Below are positions 16,952 through 25,167 of a stretch of 64,000 nucleotides of DNA, piece after piece. The translations under genes were made by a program, and so were the position numbers. Source of the stretch: Photobacterium leiognathi (GTDB taxonomy: Bacteria; Pseudomonadota; Gammaproteobacteria; Enterobacterales; Vibrionaceae). Numbering within the stretch: the first letter of the stretch is position 1; each line of letters starts with the position of its first letter. Under the pieces are notes generated by a model that was given only the letters and a program-made list of their open reading frames with translations, did not search any database and was not told the DNA's origin. The DNA lies in the NCBI RefSeq assembly GCF_030685535.1, contig NZ_CP131601.1, positions 2,232,001 to 2,296,000 of the forward strand. The letters run 5' to 3'.

Positions 16952-19269
16952 AGACACTCAACCGTTACATAACCAATCAACACGCTTATATCGCCGAAAA
17001 GAAAAAACAGCCATTACTTGGTTTTACCGCGCCATCAGGAAAGCAAGCAACGTGGGAGGACATTGCTGTTACCTTTACCAGCAACAAAGGCATCTCTATT
17101 AACCTCCTTTTCAATAACAATAATCAACCCCACGCCAACATTAACTCAACGTTGTCCGATAAAGACAGGCTCGATGAACATACGCACCATCTACTCTTTG
17201 CCTTTGCTCTTGATGTGCTGAAAGAAAATATTTCTAAGAATATGAAGAGAGATAAAGTCACTGCGGCAAAAAAACTTCTTATTGCTCTTAATGAAAATAT
17301 CGCTTCTTCCAGTCTGGATGAGATTCAAAACACCATCAATGAAATGAAGTATATCAAGCATCTTTCTGGATTTTTTGAGTGGCTAAATGCCCATAAGATG
17401 CTTCCTGTCAGTCAATTCCCGAACCTAACGAGAGGGTATAAAGCGACAAGAGCCAAAAGCGGTGATGACGCTATCGAGGCTGAAAACAGTAAACTGCCTG
17501 ATGAAAAGGCGTTATTGGCACTCGGGGCGATCTTTTATGATGCAATCCCGCCTTATCAAGACATCAAGAATAAAGAGAACACTAATTCTTGGGCTGCTCT
17601 CATCCATCCAACAACGAGTCAACTCGATAGTTATGTTTGCACCATGTCAGCACTTGCGATGTCGTCCCCCAATCGAGCGGCAGCAGAGCAAGTGTTACTA
17701 ACCAAGCAACGCGTTAAAGCCCATAATGAAGTAGTCAATAACAACATTAATACTGTCTACTACCTTAATTGGCGTGGGTCAAAAGGATATAAAGACTATC
17801 AGAATCATATCAATGCTGAAATGGCCGAAAGCCTAGACCGAGCATTACACTACACTGCTCTTGTAACTGAGCCTGCGAGAGTATTAGCAAGGTTTTATCA
17901 AAACCCAAACCTAAGTTTAAAAAAGGTGTTAGGTGAGTTTAAGCCAAGTGCCAAAAACCTAGATGCACTCAAACCCAACGACAGTAAACCGACCAACCTG
18001 ATCCAGCTTGGTTTTTTATTGGGCTTTTATGATGACAGCGACGGCTATGTCCGTGTTACGTGCGATACCAAGGGTGCGATTGATACCACAAAAAATAAAG
18101 CCTTCCCTTTATTTATCAAACACATCACCAAGCTGTTGCCATTCGATAAACTAGAAATTAAAGCCCGATGTCCTTATGCATCCTTACTTGTTGGCGCTAC
18201 TGTCATAATAAAAAGCCAATTAAGTAAATATTTCAATGGTCAAACAGAAATGACGGTTGAGGAATTTCAAAACCATTACATTACAACTAATCAACAAGCC
18301 ATGTCAGGGTACAATAACGCTAAGACCAAGCGTGTCGATTATGAGCAAGCTTTATTTACCTATACAGAAAAACAAGTAAACACTCGGCAATCCTCTCACT
18401 TCCTGTTAGTTCCCATCGAATCTTTAGGTGCTTTTTTTGATAAAAACATCAAAAAAGGCAAAAACGGTTACACAACCATCTTTGAGCGGCATGGTTTCTC
18501 AACAGGTTTCGCAATCACCCCTCACCAATTTAGGCATTGGCAAAATAACTACCTAGCAAATAAGGGGGTGCCCCACTTACTCATAACGATGCTGTCTGGC
18601 CGTAAAAACCCTGAGCAAACACTCGACTATATCCACACGACTAATGCCCAAAATGCCTCAGTGATCAGTGATATTCTATATGAAAAAGAAACCGAGGAAG
18701 AAGTACAAGATAAGGTTGGCAAACGCCTACAGAGTAAAGCTCAATACGATGATGCCACCGATAACTTAAGCCCAACTTTTGTCAGTGAGGTCGGCTTTTG
18801 CACCCAAGATTTAACGTTAACCCCTTGCACTTACATGACGGAATTTGAAACACAATGCACACTCTGTTCATCCTCATGCCATATTGCGCATGATAAAGAT
18901 GCGATTGAACTGCTAAATAAGGATTTAACAATCCAGAAACACAACCTAAAGCAAGTTCAGGAGGCCATTAACTTTGCAACCAGTGAAGGAATGCAGCAAT
19001 GGTATGAAACCCACTACCAAAATACTTGTATGCTCAAGAGTCTTATTGAAGTGCTATCAGATGACTCCATCAAAGAAGGGGCTATTGTTCGTTTTTTGAC
19101 TCGTTCAAATGTCATGCGAATTACAGATTTAGAAACCAAGACAGTAACAGAACATAAGCTATCGCTACCTGATGCGAAAGAAGCTCTTCAAGCGGCTCTT
19201 GCTGCAACAACCCAAACAAATAACGACTCAGCTAAAGATAACTTTTTAGGCTTTTTGGGATCAGTATAG
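16948..19269 (+). CDS. Large tyrosine recombinase, third of trio (IntB-like)
   Basis: 773 residues. Recognisable elements are SSPNRAAAEQVLL (a likely Arg box), ITPHQFRHWQNNYLA (HxFRH box), and LSGRKNPEQTLDYIH with the probable nucleophilic tyrosine. A cysteine/histidine cluster follows (CTYMTEFETQCTLCSSSCH), like the zinc-binding tail of the preceding protein. Its long N-terminus is unrecognised. It shares ATGA with the upstream gene and is followed 10 bases later by a small coiled-coil gene. It resembles the large third recombinase of trio elements and the VPA1269/GmtZ type of Vibrio proteins; this is from memory, not a search. Confidence 0.75.
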   Translation: MKTLNRYITNQHAYIAEKKKQPLLGFTAPSGKQATWEDIAVTFTSNKGISINLLFNNNNQPHANINSTLSDKDRLDEHTHHLLFAFALDVLKENISKNMKRDKVTAAKKLLIALNENIASSSLDEIQNTINEMKYIKHLSGFFEWLNAHKMLPVSQFPNLTRGYKATRAKSGDDAIEAENSKLPDEKALLALGAIFYDAIPPYQDIKNKENTNSWAALIHPTTSQLDSYVCTMSALAMSSPNRAAAEQVLLTKQRVKAHNEVVNNNINTVYYLNWRGSKGYKDYQNHINAEMAESLDRALHYTALVTEPARVLARFYQNPNLSLKKVLGEFKPSAKNLDALKPNDSKPTNLIQLGFLLGFYDDSDGYVRVTCDTKGAIDTTKNKAFPLFIKHITKLLPFDKLEIKARCPYASLLVGATVIIKSQLSKYFNGQTEMTVEEFQNHYITTNQQAMSGYNNAKTKRVDYEQALFTYTEKQVNTRQSSHFLLVPIESLGAFFDKNIKKGKNGYTTIFERHGFSTGFAITPHQFRHWQNNYLANKGVPHLLITMLSGRKNPEQTLDYIHTTNAQNASVISDILYEKETEEEVQDKVGKRLQSKAQYDDATDNLSPTFVSEVGFCTQDLTLTPCTYMTEFETQCTLCSSSCHIAHDKDAIELLNKDLTIQKHNLKQVQEAINFATSEGMQQWYETHYQNTCMLKSLIEVLSDDSIKEGAIVRFLTRSNVMRITDLETKTVTEHKLSLPDAKEALQAALAATTQTNNDSAKDNFLGFLGSV

Positions 19270-19279
19270 GGAAATACAC

Positions 19280-19699
19280 ATGGCAACTAAATCATTAGAC
19301 ACTGATCAACAAATCTCCATTCAAGCGTTAATTAGAAGTTGGGAAGGAAAGCTGACTTGGGATTTATTAGTCACGAAAATTGAGTCTAGCCTTGCGATCA
19401 CTACGACGCGGCAAACACTTGATAAATATCTCAATATAAAAAATGAATACAAAGATAGAAAACGCTCACTCAAGGGGCAACCTGTTTCCGCTGACAATAC
19501 TGATCTACTTATCTATCTACAAAAAGATATTGATTTAGCAGAAAAAATCATTCAGCTAGAAGCGGAATTAAAAGTAGCAAAAGATGAAATCGGTTATCTA
19601 CAAGCGTTTGTTCAAAAAATCGCCAACATCGGTCAAAGCGATCCAAATGTAATGGCTATTTTTCAAAGGGCGATGCGGAGTATAGAAGAAAGTAAATAA
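19280..19699 (+). CDS. Small coiled-coil protein of the recombinase operon
   Basis: 139 residues. The N-terminal half looks like a small DNA-binding fold (LTWDLLVTKIESSLAITTTRQTLDKYL). The C-terminal half (about 75-110) is a heptad-like coiled coil (DIDLAEKIIQLEAELKVAKDEIGYLQAF). Small coiled-coil proteins of this size follow the recombinases in Tn554 (TnpC) and in trio elements (Srap or GmtX type), where they assist recombination. It lies 10 bases after the third recombinase. The role is inferred from position. Confidence 0.6.
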   Translation: MATKSLDTDQQISIQALIRSWEGKLTWDLLVTKIESSLAITTTRQTLDKYLNIKNEYKDRKRSLKGQPVSADNTDLLIYLQKDIDLAEKIIQLEAELKVAKDEIGYLQAFVQKIANIGQSDPNVMAIFQRAMRSIEESK

Positions 19700-19748
19700 A
19701 GACCCAAATGCAACTCTTTGTATTTTCTAATCTAATTGAGGGCTTAAA

Positions 19749-20186
19749 ATGGCAAGTGGTCAGCAGAAAGCGCAGCACAATCTTGAGGCGTTTAAGGTTT
19801 GGGTAGCAACACAAAGCGATGATGATTTTAAACAAATTATCTACCGAGGCCAGCTCAATCGCATCGAAGTCGCAAAAGGGATCGGCTGTGGTAAATCTGC
19901 CCTTAACCAAAACCCTGCTCTCAAAGACGCACTCAAAGCATTAGAAGATGAGCTGCGTGATAGAAGCATTCTGCCACCTTTGACCAACTCAGCTAAGAAA
20001 AACGAAGGTAAACCAAAAGCCTATGACAATACCGCCAACCGCAAGCTGCTCGACTCAAAACGAGTATCCTCATTAGAGGCTGAAAACATTGAATTAAAAG
20101 CCAAGGTAAAAGAGCTGGAAAAACGACTTGAGCGCTTTGGGGAGCTATCAGAGACCCTATCTGAAATGGGGTTGATGCCACGATGA
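19749..20186 (+). CDS. VPA1267-like small coiled-coil protein
   Basis: 145 residues, from an ATG behind GAGGG. Residues about 20-60 resemble an HTH-like segment (LNRIEVAKGIGCGKSALNQNPALKDALKALE); a clear coiled coil follows at about 113-140 (SLEAENIELKAKVKELEKRL). It resembles small proteins annotated VPA1267-family in Vibrio islands; that link is recalled, not searched. The stop overlaps the helicase start (ATGA), so it is made together with the helicase. It may be a DNA-binding partner of the recombination machinery. Confidence 0.6.
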   Translation: MASGQQKAQHNLEAFKVWVATQSDDDFKQIIYRGQLNRIEVAKGIGCGKSALNQNPALKDALKALEDELRDRSILPPLTNSAKKNEGKPKAYDNTANRKLLDSKRVSSLEAENIELKAKVKELEKRLERFGELSETLSEMGLMPR

Positions 20187-22348
20187 ATACTATCCTACAT
20201 GAAGATCAGATGCGCATAACCAGCATTCCTTATCGCTCGACCAAGATGGTGATATTCAGTGGCGTGCCACTGGCAAAAGACTCATACAAAACCAATAGTG
20301 GTAAGTATTACGTCACCATTATAGCCGATCCTAATCGTATCCCTGTGCAACCCACGTTAGGTCAGCATTGGTCAGTCAAAGGTTCTCGCCAAGTTAAAGC
20401 TGTTGAAACTGGCGATTATGTCATGCAGCAACACACTTATGAGTTACCAGAGCATATTGAATGCTCCCTGCCCAAAACAGGTGAGCAACTGATACACTTT
20501 ATTGCTAAAGAAAGTGACTTCAAGGGTATTGGTGAAAGTAAAGCTAGGGCGCTCTGGCAGCTCTTGGGGAAAGATTTCCATATCACCCTGAGAAATGATA
20601 CCCCAGAGTCCAGAAAGCTTCTGACATCGATTCTGAGCGAAGATTCAGTAGAGGCACTCTTTAAAGGGTACGCCAAATATAAAAATCTGGCACATTGCAA
20701 CTGGATGAGTGAGCACAACATCCCCGCCAGTGTGCAGCAACGGCTGCTCAAGCATCACGGTGAAGCCTCCATAGAGGTAATTAAGGATAATCCTTATGCT
20801 TTGATGGGTTTTGGTCTTTCGTTCAGTGCCATTGAAGATATTATCAAGGCAACGGATTTTAAGAGCGATGTTGCGAAGAATGACCCAAGAAGGCTCAGCG
20901 CTGCTCTGGAAATGGCGATTCGCAAGGAGATTGAAAAAGGTCACACCTATACCACTCATGCCAATGTGCGCCCTTACCTCAACAGGCTACTGAAAGACAA
21001 AACACTGGTCACTCAGGCGTTCCAATCAGGTCATGATAAAGCTCAGTACATTTTAAATCCTGATACGGGGGCTTATCACCCAACCGCGCAACTTCTGATG
21101 GAAAATGTCGTTGCTAAACGGCTAAATACACTGATTAAGCGAAATGACTTGTATGATGAAAACGCCAATACTGCGTATTGCTCTGCGGTTGCGGAGCTTC
21201 CCTACGACCTAACCAGTAAACAAATCGAAGCCGTAACAACGTGCCTCGATAATTCGGTAAGCTGTATTACAGGCGGTGCAGGAACAGGCAAAACAACGGT
21301 ACTTAGAACGGCTCTCAGAGCTTACCATCAACTCGGATTTGAAATACACGCTGTTGCGCTCAGTGGTCGCGCTGCAATGAGACTTCATGAATCAATCGGT
21401 TTTGTTACCTCAACCATTGCCAAATTGCTGCGTGAAGACCCCATAGAACCTAGTGTCGAGAAAACAAATCACCTACTGGTGATTGATGAGGCAAGCATGA
21501 TTGACTTGCCAACCATGTATCGTCTTGTGAATCACATTCACCCCTCTGTACGATTGATATTCACTGGCGATCCCGACCAACTTCCACCCATCGGCTGCGG
21601 CAAGGTGTTGGCAGACATCGTTGAAGCAAAAACGGTGGCTAATACGAAGTTAGATATCGTCAAGAGGCAGGAAGGTTCAACGGGTATCCCCGAATACTCA
21701 AAGCTCATCAATCAAGGAGTGGTGCCTGATCGATTAAATACGGGTGCAATACACTTTCACGAAACCAGTAAAACAGACATTGCCAAAGTCTGCTGTGAGC
21801 TTTACCAACAGTGTCCTGAAAACAGTCGCGTCATGGCTCCAACCAAGGCACTCGTATCAGAAATCAATAAACTCACCCAACAAGCCGTTAACCCAGATAG
21901 CACTAGCCTTGAGTTCGAAATCAATGGTGATAAGTTCTTTTTGCCACTTCGCATGAATGATGCCGTGTTATTCACGCAGAACCATTATGACAAAGGCATT
22001 CAGAACGGCTCACTTGGCACACTAACCAACGTCAAACCTTCTGGTGATAGTTACGGTGAAGTGACACTAGATACAGGTGAAAAGGTCGAGATTACACAAT
22101 CTGTTCTCGATTGCATGGAGTTGGGTTACGCAATCACCCTACATAAAGCTCAAGGGTCACAGTTTCCACGTATCATCATCGCTCTGCAAAAAGGCAGAAT
22201 AGTCGATAGAGCATGGCTCTATACGGCAATTACAAGAGCAGAAAGCGAAATTCATATCGTTGGAAGTAGTGATGACATGAGGCAGATCACCGAGGCACCT
22301 AGTCACTCTCATAAGCGGAATAGCTACCTGAAAGAACTGTTGAGTTAG
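20183..22348 (+). CDS. RecD2-like superfamily 1 DNA helicase
   Basis: 721 residues. The N-terminal part has a helix-hairpin-helix (DFKGIGESKARALWQLLG, about 113-130) and a second one (LLKHHGEASIEVIKDNPYAL), as in RecD2. The helicase core shows Walker A GGAGTGKTTVL (about 364-374), Walker B LLVIDEASMID, motif III TGDPDQLPPIG, and the C-terminal UvrD-like motifs TLHKAQGSQFPR and YTAITRAESEIHIVG. It is a predicted 5'-3' helicase. Coupling by ATGA to the small gene upstream ties it to the recombination operon, perhaps for processing or replicating an excised form. Confidence 0.85.
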   Translation: MNTILHEDQMRITSIPYRSTKMVIFSGVPLAKDSYKTNSGKYYVTIIADPNRIPVQPTLGQHWSVKGSRQVKAVETGDYVMQQHTYELPEHIECSLPKTGEQLIHFIAKESDFKGIGESKARALWQLLGKDFHITLRNDTPESRKLLTSILSEDSVEALFKGYAKYKNLAHCNWMSEHNIPASVQQRLLKHHGEASIEVIKDNPYALMGFGLSFSAIEDIIKATDFKSDVAKNDPRRLSAALEMAIRKEIEKGHTYTTHANVRPYLNRLLKDKTLVTQAFQSGHDKAQYILNPDTGAYHPTAQLLMENVVAKRLNTLIKRNDLYDENANTAYCSAVAELPYDLTSKQIEAVTTCLDNSVSCITGGAGTGKTTVLRTALRAYHQLGFEIHAVALSGRAAMRLHESIGFVTSTIAKLLREDPIEPSVEKTNHLLVIDEASMIDLPTMYRLVNHIHPSVRLIFTGDPDQLPPIGCGKVLADIVEAKTVANTKLDIVKRQEGSTGIPEYSKLINQGVVPDRLNTGAIHFHETSKTDIAKVCCELYQQCPENSRVMAPTKALVSEINKLTQQAVNPDSTSLEFEINGDKFFLPLRMNDAVLFTQNHYDKGIQNGSLGTLTNVKPSGDSYGEVTLDTGEKVEITQSVLDCMELGYAITLHKAQGSQFPRIIIALQKGRIVDRAWLYTAITRAESEIHIVGSSDDMRQITEAPSHSHKRNSYLKELLS

Positions 22349-22363
22349 CACTGTTGAGTTAGC
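22336..22363 (+). repeat. Tandem 14-bp duplication across the helicase stop
   Basis: ACTGTTGAGTTAGC occurs twice in a row. The first copy contains the helicase stop TAG, the second lies just downstream, so the duplication does not change the protein. Confidence 0.9.
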
Positions 22364-22597
22364 AATTTCAAACTCGTTAATGCCCCACTGTTTGTTAGAT
22401 CAAATACTCATTCATATTGTGTTAACCTGATTTCGGATTAGTTTTATTAGGTTAATCAATCTAATTTTATCTGTTTAGTTAAACGTCATTGTCATCTAAA
22501 AGAAAAGGATTAAAACGCTATTAAGATCAAGGTATTTATGAATTGAAACGAATAGAGTTCTGTCAGTTTATAACTGTATTTTAAATTTGGAGTAAGG

Positions 22598-23464
22598 ATG
22601 AAATTAAAATCTGATTTTTTTGGTGACTGGGTTGGTCTTCAAAAAGATATTTTGACTAACCACTGGGGCTACGATGTTTCTTTAATACCTGATGATGAAA
22701 TACCGTTTTTATACTTTAATGCTGAACAGCGGCGTCCTGAAGCCAAGGTTAGACAATTGGTTTTAGCTGATACTTTTTCCTGCCCTCAAAATTTGGTGAC
22801 TGGATGGGAGCGTTTAAAGCACTTAATCGAATCAGGTCAGGATTTAACGTCTAACTTAAGTAAATTAATCAATAATTTGAATAATAAAGACTCTATGCTC
22901 AATGATTGGGGGGTTCATCACTTTCATTTGGGTGAAACTATGGAAGGCGATTTTATTAAAAGAACAGGGCCACTGTTATTTGCATTACTTATTGATAATA
23001 AATTTTACGCAATAGGTATTTTTGAGCACGGCTCATGGGCAGACCAAGATATCGTTGAAATTATTCACCGTAATTGGTCTAGCGTAATTGAGAAATATCA
23101 AATTAAAGGTGTTGTTTCATCTACGCCATTAACAGAACAAGAGCGTTTAAATCTTCGTAAAGTAAATGGCAATAGCCTTGTAACCGTTCAAGATGGAACT
23201 ACCTATGCACCGATTGGAGGTGGAGTTGTATCTGCTGGCTTAAATGTACAAGCTGTAATGTCAAAAGATCGCCAAAGAGTTTTTCTAAGATACTTAGAAG
23301 AGTACTTAGAAAGTCAGCTAGAAAACTTACGTACCACTTTTGAAAAACAAGGTTACAACGGTGAACCAGAACTTGAAGCACGATTAGACATTACTGAAAG
23401 TGAATATACAGCAGTCTTCCCTAAGTATGGAATATCAGCACTTTTGTTTAGTGCGAATAAATAG
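22598..23464 (+). CDS. Unrecognised island cargo protein with HxHLG motif
   Basis: 288 residues, no signal peptide or membrane segment, starting behind GGAGTAAGG. Not identified. A central conserved-looking block reads WGVHHFHLG (about 106-114), RTGPLLFALLIDNKFYAIGIF and HGSWADQDIVEIIHRNW. This H-x-H and charged/aromatic pattern looks like an enzyme active site and recalls small nuclease or toxin-like domains, but I cannot name the family. The C-terminal third is helical and glutamate-rich. A hairpin follows the gene. Position among island cargo makes a defence or toxin role possible, not shown. Confidence 0.6.
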   Translation: MKLKSDFFGDWVGLQKDILTNHWGYDVSLIPDDEIPFLYFNAEQRRPEAKVRQLVLADTFSCPQNLVTGWERLKHLIESGQDLTSNLSKLINNLNNKDSMLNDWGVHHFHLGETMEGDFIKRTGPLLFALLIDNKFYAIGIFEHGSWADQDIVEIIHRNWSSVIEKYQIKGVVSSTPLTEQERLNLRKVNGNSLVTVQDGTTYAPIGGGVVSAGLNVQAVMSKDRQRVFLRYLEEYLESQLENLRTTFEKQGYNGEPELEARLDITESEYTAVFPKYGISALLFSANK

Positions 23465-23475
23465 AACAGGTGTTT

Positions 23476-23500
23476 AAAGACCTTTCATTGTGGCGGTCTT
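23476..23500 (+). terminator. Hairpin after the HxHLG gene (copy 1)
   Basis: AAAGACC and GGTCTT pair around a short loop, followed by GTAGTACC. The block GTGGCGGTCTT and its flanks recur at 24745-24780 after the next gene. Confidence 0.55.
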
Positions 23501-23670
23501 GTAGTACCTGGACGTTACCATGCATTAGAGAGATTTAGATGCAATATATTAAATGAATACGTTTTTATACAAACAATCTGATAAATATTTGCTTAGAATA
23601 TTTCGATGTAATAGTACACTTTTGATATTAAATAGGTAATGCCCTATTTGTTTTTATATTGAGGTTAGAA

Positions 23671-24444
23671 ATGGATGATTTCAAATTAAGTATTGATGTT
23701 GAGGCAATGTATAAAAGTGATAATGAAGACGGCTTACTTATAGATGTTAATGGAAATAAAATAAAAAAAACAGAAGCCATTATCAATGTTGGAAAAGTGG
23801 TTTATGAGCACCTTGAAAGTTTACAAAGAGAAGAACATAAAGAACATATTGGAATAAATGAGTATATTGATTCTAATATTAATAATATCTCCAATTCTTA
23901 TAAATCATTATTAGTTTTTTTATCAGAAAATACAAAATTCATACTTCATCTGCCTGATGGAAAAGAGCTTTCTGGCGGGGATTTGAAGGAATATGTAAAC
24001 TCATTATCTTTCGAAGATATTATGCATACAGGGCAATGTGTTCGAAAATTCTTTCTTGAGGAAATGGATATTTCTTTGGTTTTCTGGCACAAGTCTGGCT
24101 TTCACGCAGTAATGTTTTTTTTAGAGGTTAACCGTTGTTTTGATGAATATTTTCAATATCTTGATTCATCATCAAAGCTAGAAATTCTCAATGATTGCTG
24201 GCACCACCGCGAAAAAATGAGTAATGAATTATTTGCTGAAAACGACAAAAAAGAAAGAGCAAAAAAAGCAGCTAAAAGTAGACATTCAGAAACGAACTCT
24301 ATGAAAGAAGAGGTTCTTAAAATATATGCTGAGGACAAAGATCAGTATAAGTCTGTAGCTGATGCATCGAGGAAGCTTTCTCGGATAGTCCCAGTAACTG
24401 ATAGAACTATCGATAAATGGATACGGCAAGCTAAGGTATCTTAG
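23671..24444 (+). CDS. Unrecognised cargo protein with C-terminal HTH-like domain
   Basis: 257 residues from the ATG at 23671, preceded by GAGG; a TTG four codons earlier is a weaker start. AT-rich codon use compared with flanking chromosomal genes. The N-terminal two thirds are acidic and unrecognised. Residues about 205-220 are basic (KKERAKKAAKSRH). The last 45 residues (KIYAEDKDQYKSVADASRKLSRIVPVTDRTIDKWIRQAK) look like a helix-turn-helix, common at the C-terminus of island and phage proteins. It may bind DNA; the function is unknown. Confidence 0.6.
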   Translation: MDDFKLSIDVEAMYKSDNEDGLLIDVNGNKIKKTEAIINVGKVVYEHLESLQREEHKEHIGINEYIDSNINNISNSYKSLLVFLSENTKFILHLPDGKELSGGDLKEYVNSLSFEDIMHTGQCVRKFFLEEMDISLVFWHKSGFHAVMFFLEVNRCFDEYFQYLDSSSKLEILNDCWHHREKMSNELFAENDKKERAKKAAKSRHSETNSMKEEVLKIYAEDKDQYKSVADASRKLSRIVPVTDRTIDKWIRQAKVS

Positions 24445-25167
24445 TTTGTCTATACCGTAAGCGCGCAAAAAGCACTCTCTACGTGCTGAAGATACACTTT
24501 ACCTGTTAGCGGTATTCATCAAATTTAGACCGATGATTAGAATAAATTTACTGAAAGTAAAAAAGGAAAGTGTTGTGTTAATTTTTAAATATAAAGGCTT
24601 AAAATCGTCATTCTATATCAAGATGAATATAACTCACGTAATTAATATACTAGTACTAGTAAGCTCTTTTAAATGGTTTTAAGAAGTCGCTTTGGCGACT
24701 TTTCCTAGATCTTAACTTGAATGCGCATAAATAGAATTACTGTTAAAAGACCGTCCACAGTGGCGGTCTTTTTGTACCCTAAAGGTACTTTGTGAAGAAG
24801 TTACCAATACTTTTCCTAATACCTACCAACCTAAGTAGGGCAAACTTTCTAAAACATTCATGTCCAACAATGAGCTAGCTATTTTGGCTAGCTCAGAAAT
24901 GCCCTAATGTTTGTTACGACTCACATCTAGACATGGGAATTTAAAGGGAAATATCTTAGCTTTTCTAATCCCAGATACGACAAGAGCCACTAGAAGTGGC
25001 TCTATATGGTGCTGAGGCTCTAATAAGGACTTAATTGATTGGTTCTGTTTCTATGAACTCAAACTCATTCATATTCCCATCAGCTAAGCACTGGAGTTTT
25101 TGTATCAGGTACTCTTCTCCCCTATCAGGATTATCCCCATTGTAGTGGTCAACTAAAATTACCTTTG
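24445..25167. other. Hairpin-rich non-coding stretch in the island
   Basis: About 720 bp without a supported gene. It contains AAGTCGC/GCGACTT (24684-24701), the second copy of the GTGGCGGTCTT hairpin (24745-24773), a perfect 9-bp stem TGAGCTAGC/GCTAGCTCA (24871-24895) and another, AGAGCCACT/AGTGGCTCT (24983-25003). Immediately downstream of the minus-strand HEPN gene, 46 codons (about 25029-25166) remain open in the -1 frame but have no good start. Confidence 0.5.
24745..24773 (+). terminator. Intrinsic terminator (copy 2 of the hairpin)
   Basis: AAAAGACCG and CGGTCTTTTT form an 8-9 bp stem with a T run. It is a diverged duplicate of the hairpin at 23476-23500 and closes the island's plus-strand cargo. 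Confidence 0.75.
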
